Assembly: GCA_030295235.1 (NCBI GenBank)
Contig: AP026124.1
Span: 1,736,001 to 1,800,000, forward strand
Direction of reading: 5' to 3'
Length of the DNA stretch: 64,000 nucleotides
DNA from: Fistulifera solaris
Lineage: Eukaryota > Bacillariophyta > Bacillariophyceae > Naviculales > Stauroneidaceae
A model generated the notes under the pieces. The model did not search any database. It was given only the letters and a program-made list of their open reading frames with translations, and was not told the DNA's origin. Position numbers and translations under genes: made by a program. Positions 1 to 9,010 of this stretch are shown here, in pieces. Position 1 is the stretch's first letter, and every line of letters starts with the position of its first letter.

Positions 1-113
1 AATCTAGCGGTCATGTACACACACGGAGATGACGGAGTCGATCCAGATCCCGAAAAAGCGGAGCAATACAAGAAAATGACGCAGGACAAGATCAATATGT
101 TTGGCGGGTTTTG
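1..113 (+). CDS. C-terminal tail of a Sel1-like repeat protein (5' truncated)
   Basis: Frame 1 is open from the first base to a TGA at 111-113 and encodes 36 residues. The segment LAVMYTHGDDGVDPDPEKA followed by a Lys/Tyr-rich helix matches the second half of a Sel1/TPR-like repeat, whose family pattern is roughly LG..Y..G.GV..D..KA..Y. The protein ends in MFGGF. Sel1 repeats are helical scaffolds used in protein-protein contacts, for example in mitochondrial assembly factors of the COA7 type. The exact family cannot be decided from one repeat because the rest lies outside the window. An overlapping antisense frame (4-210) has no recognisable features. Confidence 0.55.
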
Positions 114-494
114 AAAACATTTTGAAGAAAGAATCATCTTTGAGCGTAAGACCAATCGTGTCGACCGCAAACTTGTAGAAAACAGTTTGACGTGATAAAG
201 TAGAGCACAAGTAATCATGTTCGTTGACCTAGTTCGTATTTCATCTGTGTTACTTGTAGTTTAGAACATCGTATTGTTGTTTTGAATGCCTTACCAGGGT
301 ATAGAAAAAAGCTCATAACCTCATGTTCGTAGCCAAGTATTGGACAGAAGGTCAGATGCTGAAGAAAAAAGCTGCATTGCAAATCCCAACTTCTTAAAAA
401 GAAAAAACGAAACTGAGCAACAACAACAACATCATCTATTTTGAACGAAAATCACAAACGCCTTTCCCAACATACTACAAGTCTATTGTAAATA

Positions 495-1482
495 ATGGTA
501 GTTTTTACGTGCGATGGTTGCGGGGACATTCTGAAGAAAAATCAGGTGGACAATCACGCCAACCGATGTCGTCGATGCGATTCCGTCAGTTGTGTCGATT
601 GTGCTGTTTCATTCTACGGAGGTAGGTTTTAATTGTCTGTAACGGAATGATGCGTTTCTTTTTTCCAAGTGATGGAGATTCTGTTCGAGCTCGAATGGCA
701 TCTCTGCCGTGGGAGTTTCAAAATGTTTTAATTAAACTCTGATGGACAATCAAGCGGGTAGTGTTGGATTGATTGTCCGAAGAAACGTTTCTTCTCAGTT
801 CATCAATTTCTTCTTTGATTAGACGACTATCGAAAGCATACATCATGCTTAACAGAAGTCGAGCGGTACGAGAAAAGGACTCCTTCGTCCAAGCCAGCGA
901 AAACCAATCCTCAGGATCAGTGGATGGAACTGATACGCGATTCGATCGCGACAGCACCGGGGCATTTGAAGCATTACTTGGAAACCATGGCGGCCTTGGA
1001 TAATGTTCCTCGCAAAGAAAAGCAATTTCGTAATTTTACCACAAACTCACTGAATTTGAGTAAAAATAAGGCAGCAGAGAATATTGTGTCGGGTATATGG
1101 AGCCATTTAAAAGGATTAAGAGAGAAACAATTATCCGAACGAGCTGGAAGCACAGGCTAAACTAAAGAAGGAAGAAGATTTAGTCGACACAAAAAACGTG
1201 AAAGACGACCCGATAGAAGAGAAAGAGACCTCGGACGATGGCAAAAACAACAAGGGGAAACTGGATGCGAAAACGGTCAAGAAAGCAATGAAAAAAGTGT
1301 TGAAGAAATCAAAAGATAGATCTTTGACCGAGAAACTTCTTCGAAAAGCCGTCCAAGAGTATCTTGGGCTGTCGAAAGATTCGAAATCAGATATCAAAGC
1401 ACTCGTGAAGACCACTGTGGCTAGCTCGAAGGATGCTGTTTACGAGATGAACGGGAAAACCATCTCGCTAAAATTAGATTGA
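495..1482 (+). CDS. LYAR: LYAR-type C2HC zinc-finger nucleolar protein
   Basis: Two exons: 495-621 and 823-1482, with a 201-bp GT-AG intron at 622-822 that restores the family sequence FYGDDYRKHTSC. The N-terminal zinc fingers (CDGCGDILKKNQVDNHANRC, then CRRCDSVSCVDC) are typical of LYAR, a nucleolar protein linked to rRNA transcription and pre-rRNA processing. A central conserved block LDNVPRKEKQFRNFT, a Lys-rich linker and a C-terminal winged-helix-like block (LRKAVQEYLGLSKDSK) follow. The reading frame shifts by one base near 1138-1143: upstream reads ...REKQLSE, downstream reads ELEAQAKLKK. One extra base there would explain it, although no long homopolymer is present. The next gene is co-oriented and starts 880 bp downstream. 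Confidence 0.82.
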
Positions 1483-2361
1483 GTGGAGATAGATAGCTGA
1501 ATATCATATAAATCATTGTAGTACCAGCCGAATGGTACAAAGACATGGAAGAAATTCCACTGATAAATACGACGATGACGATGAGCAAGCATTGCGGTGC
1601 GCGATGCGATGTGTCAAGCATGAATTTAAATTTAGCAAGCCCTTTAAGATTCCGATGATTCATGAGTCAACGATGAGTACTTGTACCGGTACTGTACCGG
1701 TATCTGGTACAAAGTATGTACCGTAAGATTATCTAGGTTGCCCCTACATCAATAAATTTCCTACGGCGGCCACATGAAAACGGCGTAGACGTTCCAACTT
1801 TCCAATATATTTCATCATGCTTTGTGCTCGAAAAACGTCGCTCATTGTTAATCACTAAACAAGTAAATTCCTGGGTACATTGATCAAAGTAATAGTGATA
1901 TTGGTGTTCTGCAGACCGGATTTTTGCTGTAGTCGAATTATACAACATCCGGGGTGCCCTCGGCGGCCAGGAAAAAACTGCGTAAGGTTTCCAAGCGCTG
2001 CAACTTTCAATTAGATGATTCTTTGAGCTCTCTAGAAAGTTAGCCAGAGGCTTGTTTAGGTAGCAAAACATAATGAAGGTCTTGGCTAATCTTTGTAAAT
2101 GATAAGCAAAGTGTTAAACGTGTGTCAACGTCTTCCGGGACTGAATCCTAATTTTAAATCACCATCAAGTCAAGGCTACACTTGTCAAGATAGTGACAAC
2201 AACTGTGTGCTCATGACCTAATTATTCATTTCGTGGTTGTGCCGCCAAAAGTGCCGCTGCCCATAAAATCTGTTTTTGACTGAATGTAGACGACTCTTCA
2301 AAAGCCAAATTGCCTCTCATTCTTCCATATAGACAACAAATAAGCACATCAAAATGACAAG
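1483..2361. other. Intergenic region, no supported gene
   Basis: This 879-bp gap separates LYAR from the rhodanese gene. It contains a GTACCGGTA direct repeat at 1683-1701 followed by CTGGTAC (1704-1710), one of several related motifs in the window. A 112-codon frame on the minus strand (1733-2071) has no recognisable domain and I do not call it. Confidence 0.5.
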
Positions 2362-2365
2362 ATGA
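2354..2365 (+). promoter_or_regulatory. Three-codon uORF overlapping the rhodanese start codon
   Basis: ATG ACA AGA TGA runs from 2354 to 2365. Its stop codon overlaps the main ATG (2362-2364) in an ATGA arrangement. A scanning ribosome would meet this ATG first, so reinitiation or leaky scanning would be needed. The overlap is seen directly; a regulatory effect is inference. Confidence 0.4.
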
Positions 2366-3900
2366 CTTCACGGGAGGATCAGACTATTTTGTTGGAAAAT
2401 AGCCGCTCCGTCGCATTCCGAGACTTACCCCCTATCCCCAAAGGCGCGGACGACGGTACTTTTGGTACCATTCTCTTGATGTATCAATATGTCGAACCAT
2501 CTTGGAGTAAAAAGGAACACAAAAAAGCTTTGAAGAAGATTATTGAACTGGGACAGAAGCTGAGTATCACGGGACGGGGTCGTGTAGCCCCGGAAGGAGT
2601 TAATTTTACATTGAGTGGAATGCCGAAGGATGTACGAACGTTTTGCACAGCTCTGAGAGAATGGAATCCCTTATTTAATGAGACGGATTTCAAGTTAACT
2701 GACTGGTTACCCAAAGACAAGCTTTTTAAGAGTCTATCGATACGCAAGACGGAAGAACTTGTTGCATACGGCCTAGCTGGAGACGACAAGGCCCCTTCGC
2801 TCAAAAAGTTTGCCGGCACCCATCTCGAAGCAGACGAATATCACAAGGCCATGACCGACAAAGATACAGTCATCGTAGATGTTCGGAACGCTTACGAATC
2901 AGCGATAGGGAGTTTTCGGCCACCCGAGGGCGGAGCGGAACTGATTGACCCCAAAATGAGAAACTCGATCGAATTTCCCAAGTGGCTGAATGATCCAGCG
3001 ACTCAAGAGAAACTCAATGGCAAGAAAGTTTTGATGTACTGCACCGGTGGGATTCGGTGTGAACGCGCTACCGCTTTACTGAATCAAATGTCAGCGGTCA
3101 ATCCCAATCTCAAACCGAAAGGAGTATACCACATGCGTGGAGGGATAGATCGATACGTTAAAACGTTTCCCGATGGTGGATTTTGGAAAGGCAAAAACTA
3201 TTTGTTTGACAGAAGAATGGAACAGATTCCTGTGACAAAGAATCCGACGGAAGTGGAAGAGGAAGTTGATTCGAAGTGTTGTCTATGTCGCCAGAAATGG
3301 GCGTCCTATCGTGGCAAATTCAAGTGCTCGCAGTCTTTGTGTGGGGTTCCCGTCATAGTGTGCACCAGTTGTGATGATCGAGCGTTGCGAGAACCGGAGC
3401 GTCTGACTTGCGAATTATGTAAGGAAGGCTACAGAGTTCCAGACGTTGAACCGGATCTGGTTTCGTTGAAACGAAAAGCGGAATGTCTTATGGAAGGTTT
3501 AACCTATGATGAAGCTGAAACCGACAGGAACACCAGTACTATAAAGTGGAAAACGAAAGAAGCAAAAGAAGCGCTTAGAAAATGTCATTCGGACCGCTTG
3601 TTTCTTTCTAGGTTACCATTGACCGCCACCAAGGCGAAAATAGAAGAATCACTCGGAGTCATCGCAAAAGTGAAACTCGTGCACTGGCTCACAGATCGCA
3701 ACTCGGGCGCTTTTTATGGATCCTGTCTGATACAGCTTGAGTCAACAGATGACCAAGCCGAAGTTCTGAAAAAGGCTGCCGAAACTGGAATAACTATCGA
3801 CAAGAAGAAGGTCAAGATTTCTCCCGTGTGGGTGCGAAAAGAAGATCAGTGGCCTCCGATGGACTACGTAAATCGTCAATATCCACCTGTTGGACTTTGA
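2362..3900 (+). CDS. Rhodanese-domain (TrhO/TSTD2-like) protein with C-terminal RRM-like domain
   Basis: Intact single-exon frame of 512 residues. Residues ~35-115 form the acylphosphatase-like N-terminal domain of the UPF0176/TrhO family (LMYQYVEP; GRVAPEGVNFTLSG). Residues ~145-275 are a rhodanese domain with the active-site loop CTGGIRCE and the preceding DVRN motif. Residues ~300-360 hold a Cys-rich, probably zinc-binding segment (CCLC, CSQSLCGVP, CTSC, CELC), as in eukaryotic TSTD2. Bacterial TrhO hydroxylates tRNA uridine-34. The last ~90 residues (from RLFLSRLPLTATKAKIEESL) look like an RNA-recognition motif with RNP-like strands, which is not standard for TrhO. I infer an RNA-directed, possibly tRNA-modifying, enzyme. 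The start is the first in-frame ATG and overlaps a tiny uORF. Confidence 0.85.
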   Translation: MTSREDQTILLENSRSVAFRDLPPIPKGADDGTFGTILLMYQYVEPSWSKKEHKKALKKIIELGQKLSITGRGRVAPEGVNFTLSGMPKDVRTFCTALREWNPLFNETDFKLTDWLPKDKLFKSLSIRKTEELVAYGLAGDDKAPSLKKFAGTHLEADEYHKAMTDKDTVIVDVRNAYESAIGSFRPPEGGAELIDPKMRNSIEFPKWLNDPATQEKLNGKKVLMYCTGGIRCERATALLNQMSAVNPNLKPKGVYHMRGGIDRYVKTFPDGGFWKGKNYLFDRRMEQIPVTKNPTEVEEEVDSKCCLCRQKWASYRGKFKCSQSLCGVPVIVCTSCDDRALREPERLTCELCKEGYRVPDVEPDLVSLKRKAECLMEGLTYDEAETDRNTSTIKWKTKEAKEALRKCHSDRLFLSRLPLTATKAKIEESLGVIAKVKLVHWLTDRNSGAFYGSCLIQLESTDDQAEVLKKAAETGITIDKKKVKISPVWVRKEDQWPPMDYVNRQYPPVGL

Positions 3901-4403
3901 CAAGTCTTGTGGTGAGTATTGTCTTGTCATTTGAAACTTATTGTATCAATTAGAATGATGATACTTGAGCTTCAGCTCACACTCCATTTAAGCCGGAGGT
4001 GGCTGTGATTAACGAGGCGCTTGTGGGGATGGTCGGAGTCAAATACTGTCCACACTTGTCATACTATTGCCTTTGAAGACTAGCTCAACATCTGACTCAT
4101 CCATTATCATCCCGCAATGTTTTTTTCTTCTATCGATATCTCATCTTGCTATTTTGAATGATTCACAGGTAGCATTGTTAAAGCGAAGCTCTGCATTCAA
4201 CTCCTCTTGTTGAGAAGTATCAATTACGCCAAGACACACGACTGTACAGCAATTTTTAGTTTTATTAAGCACTGCCACTATCATTTTAAGAAGATTGTGT
4301 GTAATAATAAAGGCTTTTTCAAAAGTCCATCAGGCGCTTCGTTTCAAAAAGGCAAAGCTCTACCCACCTTGTTTGTTCTCAAGCAACATGACAAAGAGTT
4401 TCG
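3901..4403. other. Convergent intergenic region
   Basis: 503 bp between the 3' ends of the rhodanese gene and the PIP30-like gene. I see AT-rich 3' flanks and no supported gene or strong repeat. Confidence 0.5.
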
Positions 4404-4988
4404 CTAGTCATCTTCGTCGGAGCTATACCCTTTTAATAAACATCCAAGTCCAACATTCTCGTCTTTTGAAGCTTCTTCGACCTGCTTCGAGCTCTTGTGT
4501 GTCTGCCCACTTTCAGGTGTGTCTTGCTTTCGCTTCTTAACCATAATCTTTGGTTTTAAATTACTAGATCGAACTTCTCTTTTCTTCGCAATCAACGTCG
4601 CTCGTTTCGGAGGGAATTGATTTGACGGTTCTAAATCATCGGGCATAGAACTACTCGCACGATCCGCTTGGGCCGCTTTGAAAGCCGCAATTTCTTCGTT
4701 AGCCTCTCGCTGCCGCTCTGTTTCTTCCTGAAGCTTTTGCTTGCGGAGAGCCTCCAAATGGGCACAATCATCCGCGTCCAAAGCCAGCGTCCCTCTCATC
4801 ATCGCTATTTGTTGCTCGGCTCGTTCGGCTTCCTCTTGTTCCTTATTGGCGCGCAGCTGCTCGAAGAGTGGCTTGTGCGATTCTTTGTACGAGGACGAAC
4901 CCACATCAGAACCCTCGACCGGTGTTTCATCGTAAGTTCCGTCATCTCGAGACGTCTGAATAGTTTTAGATACAAAAGAGAGGCTCAT
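4404..4988 (-). CDS. PSME3IP1: PIP30/FAM192A (NIP30) family protein
   Basis: Single exon, 194 residues, starting MSLSFVSKTIQTSR. The N-terminal half follows the NIP30/FAM192A pattern: an initial FVS segment, a KPLFEQLRANKEQEEAE block, a DADDCAHLEALRKQK block, then Glu/Arg-rich charged helices to about residue 105. The C-terminal half is basic and low complexity and ends in an acidic GYSSDEDD tail. In animals this protein binds the PA28-gamma (PSME3) proteasome activator in the nucleus. Whether that partner exists here cannot be told from this window; function is transferred from the family. A TACTGGTAC motif lies ~55 bp upstream of the start codon. Confidence 0.75.
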   Translation of the reverse strand: MSLSFVSKTIQTSRDDGTYDETPVEGSDVGSSSYKESHKPLFEQLRANKEQEEAERAEQQIAMMRGTLALDADDCAHLEALRKQKLQEETERQREANEEIAAFKAAQADRASSSMPDDLEPSNQFPPKRATLIAKKREVRSSNLKPKIMVKKRKQDTPESGQTHKSSKQVEEASKDENVGLGCLLKGYSSDEDD

Positions 4989-5570
4989 CCTTTATTAATG
5001 AGTTGCACAAGTTAGTTATGCACTTCGCAATCAAAATTGCTTTACTGGTACTATGTACTCTCTCACGCATCACGCATCACGCATCTCGTCGTCCATGTCC
5101 TATTCGCGGCATCGTGACTGAAATCCAGTCGTGGAGGACTACAGCCTACATCAACTCTATATAGTAAACCAAAAAATGAATAGCACCCAAACAGCCGATT
5201 TTCGACATCCGCGCAGTCAAAGAACAAAAAGTGTGTTTTGAAATAACGCAAATAGTCACCATCGATTTGAAACTTGCAACGGTAGCTTTCCCTGTTAGAG
5301 AGATTTCTACATTCGAGTGCGAAAGCCGATATATTACCCCTTCCGGCTGAAGTGGTTGATGATGGATCTTCAGTTGCCCAGATGAAGAGCCAGTAACATT
5401 TATTTTTTTATTCTAGTTGCTTGAAAAGGGATGGCGGCGAGAGACATGAAGATCATACCTCGTGACTAAATTCTAATCATGGGGAATCGTATAACATTTT
5501 AAAAGCAATTTACGACACTCTCACGACGCAACGATTATAGAACCCAAAATTTTATTCATACATTAGTGTA
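4989..5570. other. Intergenic region with short tandem repeat and palindrome
   Basis: 582 bp upstream of the PIP30-like gene and downstream of the CAP-domain gene. It carries TACTGGTAC at 5043-5051, a perfect 7-bp tandem repeat (CACGCAT x3, 5064-5084), and one copy of the dispersed GACTGAAATCCAGTC palindrome at 5116-5130. No gene is supported. Confidence 0.55.
5114..5134. repeat. Dispersed GACTGNAATNCAGTC palindrome, copy 1
   Basis: GTGACTGAAATCCAGTCGTGG. It shares the core and the GTGG flank with the copy at 58021-58041. It is intergenic. Confidence 0.55.
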
Positions 5571-6464
5571 TTATCCTCTAAACACTTGGCACAGATAAAG
5601 ACTGCCGTCGGCGCCTCTGGAAGTCGCCATGCCCATGTGCGTAAATCGTCTGTCCAGTATGTTGTTACGATTCGCTGTATTCTGTAGCATTTTGGCGTGA
5701 ATGCTATGAATATCAGTACCTTTCGCTACGTTTTCTCCTAGTCTCCGACAGGGTCGGTGAAATTGATCTTGAATAGTGGACGGCGACGAATGAAAGACAT
5801 CTTCTTCGGCCGCCATTTTTTCAGCGTGTTGGCGGGCAATCTCATCGAGCTCGGTCAACCGGTGCAAGGGAGCAATAAGCTTCACACTGCGAGCCTTATT
5901 TACCATGATGTGGTTCGACGCAAAATACGATGTGCTCGGGAGATGCCTTGACTGAGCTAGGATTCGACCAAGTTCTTCGGCAGCATCAGCAATACTTCGC
6001 GGATTTTCCGGGTCTGAAACTAGCAGAGGAACATTATTATTGTGGTCATGGGAGTCTGAAGGCCTCCAGTTTGACGGTGATTCGATTTCAAATGAACTTT
6101 GCGATGATAATGATTCGTAGCCTGTCGTTGCAACTGACTTTGTGCTGACAAAGACCCCGCCCAAGATGTCTTCTTGCTTCACAAGCAGGGCTTTATTCTG
6201 TTGTTGAGCACGTTTACGATTTCTTCGATTTAATCTATGTCGAAGAGAAGGAAAAATGACCATTGATATCGTTCTATTTGTTGTTCGGAGTGAATTTGGA
6301 TTTTTGTGACCATGAAAGCGACGATCGCCAATTTGCCTGTTGTTCGAGGAGGTTCCGAGTGGACGAACTTCCGAGAAAAATGGACATGCACGAATCAGGG
6401 GTGAATCAATGAAATAGTACAAAGATCGTTGCTGGTGCGACAAGACGTGTTCAACGCTCGCCAT
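5571..6464 (-). CDS. CAP (CRISP/PR-1/YkwD-like) domain protein
   Basis: Single exon, 297 residues. Residues ~190-297 form a CAP/SCP domain of the compact bacterial YkwD type: LAPLHRLTELDEIARQHAEKMA-like first helix (here IAPLHRLTELDEI), VFHSS carrying the conserved His, RRLGENVAKG with the conserved GEN, the MLQNTANRNNILDRRFTHMGMA helix-loop, and a final LYLCQVFRG strand. The N-terminal ~190 residues are basic and low complexity (RHRLNRRNRKRAQQQ). CAP proteins are usually secreted, but I see no clean signal peptide; a hydrophobic stretch near residues 15-30 is short. Ligand and role are unknown. It is divergent from the NTF2-like gene, with only 186 bp between start codons. Confidence 0.75.
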   Translation of the reverse strand: MASVEHVLSHQQRSLYYFIDSPLIRACPFFSEVRPLGTSSNNRQIGDRRFHGHKNPNSLRTTNRTISMVIFPSLRHRLNRRNRKRAQQQNKALLVKQEDILGGVFVSTKSVATTGYESLSSQSSFEIESPSNWRPSDSHDHNNNVPLLVSDPENPRSIADAAEELGRILAQSRHLPSTSYFASNHIMVNKARSVKLIAPLHRLTELDEIARQHAEKMAAEEDVFHSSPSTIQDQFHRPCRRLGENVAKGTDIHSIHAKMLQNTANRNNILDRRFTHMGMATSRGADGSLYLCQVFRG

Positions 6465-6650
6465 TTTTCTTCTTATGGAAAACGTGCTCAGACGTTGATT
6501 GTTGACTCTTCGAAATTGGACATGACAAACTGCAGATCCGATGGTAACTTGGGGTGAGCCATCAAACGACGAAAGTAGTCTGTCTATCCCTAGCCAACGA
6601 TACGAAAGACGGCTCAGCAGTAGCTTTTGATAGTGACGATCGCTTCATCT

Positions 6651-7130
6651 ATGCGAGTTCCTCATTTCACAAGATATAGTCTTGCTTTCCTTATGTCGAC
6701 TTACTCAGAAATTGATTTGTTTTGGGACGAGGCTGCTCGGACTGTTGCGGCAGGAGATTTTAGCGCATACTCAGCCCTATATCATCCCGATGCCGTAGTA
6801 GTAGATACTGTCACCGTACCAAATGGAACTAAATCGATCGCCGAAGCTTTACGTCAGTGGAAAGCTAGCTTTGATGAGACCGCCTCAAATATTCGCAAAA
6901 CCTCAATCGCATTCCGATTTTCAAGACGACTGCACAACTTAGAAACAGCACATGAGTCAGGAATTTTCCGATATATTTTCAGTGGCAACACGGAACCTGA
7001 AAAGACAATATATGTGAAGTTTGAGTCTCTTATGGTAAAAAAGGATACAAAATGGATGTGGTTGATGGAATACCAGCGAGAAATGGCAAGCAAAGACGAA
7101 TGGGAATCTCTTCCGAGTTTTCGAAACTAG
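6651..7130 (+). CDS. NTF2-like (SnoaL/DUF4440-type) protein
   Basis: Single exon. The first ATG is at 6651 (159 residues); a second ATG at 6693 gives MSTYSEIDLFW and 145 residues, closer to the usual size of this fold. Features of SnoaL-like NTF2 proteins are an initial amphipathic helix, AAGDFSAYSALYHPDAVVVD where the Asp-rich turn follows the helix, a ...YHPDA motif, and alternating beta strands ending KWMWLMEYQREM. These folds are small ligand-binding or enzyme scaffolds; many have unassigned function. No catalytic residues can be assigned with confidence. The remaining ~20 N-terminal residues, if used, could be a short targeting peptide (RYSLAFLM). Confidence 0.65.
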   Translation: MRVPHFTRYSLAFLMSTYSEIDLFWDEAARTVAAGDFSAYSALYHPDAVVVDTVTVPNGTKSIAEALRQWKASFDETASNIRKTSIAFRFSRRLHNLETAHESGIFRYIFSGNTEPEKTIYVKFESLMVKKDTKWMWLMEYQREMASKDEWESLPSFRN

Positions 7131-7326
7131 CTTGCTTTTAGAGGTCGAACCCCCAGTGTTACATGAGCCATAGCCATCTAGGCTTAGTGGTAAAGAGGAA
7201 TCTCTTCGTTTATCAAATTATATACAATCAAATTACACCGGTAAATAGAAGAATCATGTTCAATGAAAAAATACATATTTCGTTTCAAGGTGTTACAATC
7301 TAATCAAAACTCATTCATGCAGCATC

Positions 7327-8301
7327 TTAGAGCTCAATGGTCCTTTCTTCCTCGGCACCAGATGTGGAGAAGGCATGTTGCCATGCAAACACCGGGTTCA
7401 TCATAAATGATTGCACACCAAGTTGCTGACCTGCTGAGGTTGTTGCAGCTTGTTGCATAGCCATTGCCGTCATTGCGTCGGTGTAGGCTTGTTGGGCGTT
7501 CGCTCCGACAGGAGTCACCGCAAGCTGGCTCATATTCAAACCAGGTATAGCATGACTAATTCCTTGCATGGCAGCTTCCATCGCCGCAGTTGCCGCTTGT
7601 TGAAAACTTGCCATTGCTTGCATCGTCGCGCCAGTTTGCACATCTGGTAAAGCTGAATCTACATTTCCAGTTTTCGAACCGGTCCCTTTCATGGTCTGGG
7701 CGACTTCTCTAGCAGCTGCTGCAGAGAATCCTTGGCTTTCGTAGAGAGCTTGAGTAGCAACAGCTTCTGCCTCGGCTTGTTCCATCAAGTCTTTCATGCC
7801 GTTACTAGCTATCGGGCCATGCACGTGTGCGCTGGGTTTCTTTTCTCCATCTGAAGAAATCATTGATTGGGCTTGAATGAGCAGATGCATCAGTTCGTCA
7901 TTGTGTTGCTTGAGAGCACCATTCGCGCGAGAGAAAAAGATAACCTTTTGGACGTCGCGCGTGAGAAGTTGGGGAACAGAAGGGTGGCTTTCTTAATATA
8001 AAAACAAGATGGCACTTACGCTGCGCTGAAGTTCCTCAATCATTATCTTCTTTCGACGCCTGGATTCCTTTGCAGCCTTCCGGTTCTGTTCTAAACGAAG
8101 CTTTCGTGTGATCATAGCTTTCTCTTTCTCAATTTCTTTGGTAAGTCCATCACTGCTTGCAAGCTGTTCAGATTGAGGTGCGCCGCTTTTCATTACCTTT
8201 GTTGGCGGTTCTTCATCTACAGCATCTTCTAGTTCGCGTTTGATCAAAAGGTTCGCTCCTCCGGCGGTGTCCGCACATGTGGAAACTGTTTCAACGGTCA
8301 T
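7327..8301 (-). CDS. bZIP transcription factor, tandem copy 1 (two exons)
   Basis: Exon 1 is 8020-8301 (94 codons) and exon 2 is 7327-7944, separated by a 75-bp phase-0 intron with GTAAGT donor. The basic region LRLEQNRKAAKESRRRKKI is followed by a zipper that starts in exon 1 (EELQRS) and continues in exon 2 (VIFFSRANGALKQHN). A Met/Ala-rich C-terminal block with GATMQAMASFQQAATAAM is shared with the neighbouring bZIP gene, so the two are tandem paralogues. The predicted protein (299 residues) should bind TGACGT-like DNA; several such sites lie just upstream. In P. tricornutum, bZIP factors act through CRE-like elements in CO2/cAMP-responsive promoters. The first ATG of the frame was chosen as start. 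Confidence 0.88.
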
Positions 8302-8382
8302 GGTCGCTATAATATCAAAAAGTGAGGCTAAGCAATGATAGCTTCTTTGCACATCAAAAGAAAACTATGCGTGACGGCTTCG

Positions 8383-8783
8383 TGACGTTGATCGTGATGT
8401 AACCCTTTCCTGCTCTCGAAAGATCTCGGTGCATTTCTACGTCAGACTTGTACCAGTACTGGCGAAGACGCAACCGTTACTCCGCTCTTGATTTCTCGGG
8501 AAAGAACCGCGTGCTTTGTCGCGTCACGTGTCACGTTGTTTCATCAAATTTCCACAGTCTCCACTGCGATCCTTTGTTTAGTACTTGTTCTACAAAGCTA
8601 CGTCTGTCGAGCTGCCGTGTTGATTGCTACTGTTAGTCTTCTTTTGAGCAAGTATGTGAAATTGAGGAAACTACTCTACACCATACGGGAGAGTGAGAAA
8701 CCAACATACTTCATGCTCCGTAATTATTTACAATTCGGATTGAGAACACATGGCGAGAACCTCCGATGACGTCTCAATGACGT
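8383..8783. promoter_or_regulatory. CRE/G-box-like site cluster upstream of bZIP copy 1
   Basis: TGACGT at 8383-8388, ACGTCA at 8439-8444, a CACGTG G-box within TCACGTGTCACG near 8525, and two TGACGT sites at 8767-8772 and 8778-8783 (the second as TGACGTAA). A TACCAGTACT motif is at 8451-8460. These are bZIP-type binding sites in the 709-bp gap between the two bZIP genes. Regulation is inferred. Confidence 0.5.
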
Positions 8784-9010
8784 AACCTAATAGACGTCTC
8801 GGTCTCAAATTACGTATTTTTACTCCTAAGGACTTGGTTAGAGCGCGTTGATGGTTTAGTTTTCTTGTTCGGATTACTGACTAGCAAATGATCAAGCCTA
8901 GTTCTTTTCTATAGAAGAAATCGGTCTACTAATTATAGACACCATTTAAGCTCTACAAGCATCAGCCTCATTGAAAATTTCACTTTACATTGAAAGGATG
9001 GGCTCTATTA

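Noticed and set aside
1733-2071. 112-codon minus-strand frame in the LYAR-rhodanese gap.
   Set aside because: No recognisable domain, no codon pattern like that of neighbouring genes and no supporting context.
7140-7215. tRNA-like text: GGTTCGAC on the minus strand and GGCTTAGTGGTAAAG on the plus strand.
   Set aside because: The two box-like pieces lie on opposite strands and the expected T-stem and acceptor stem do not pair.
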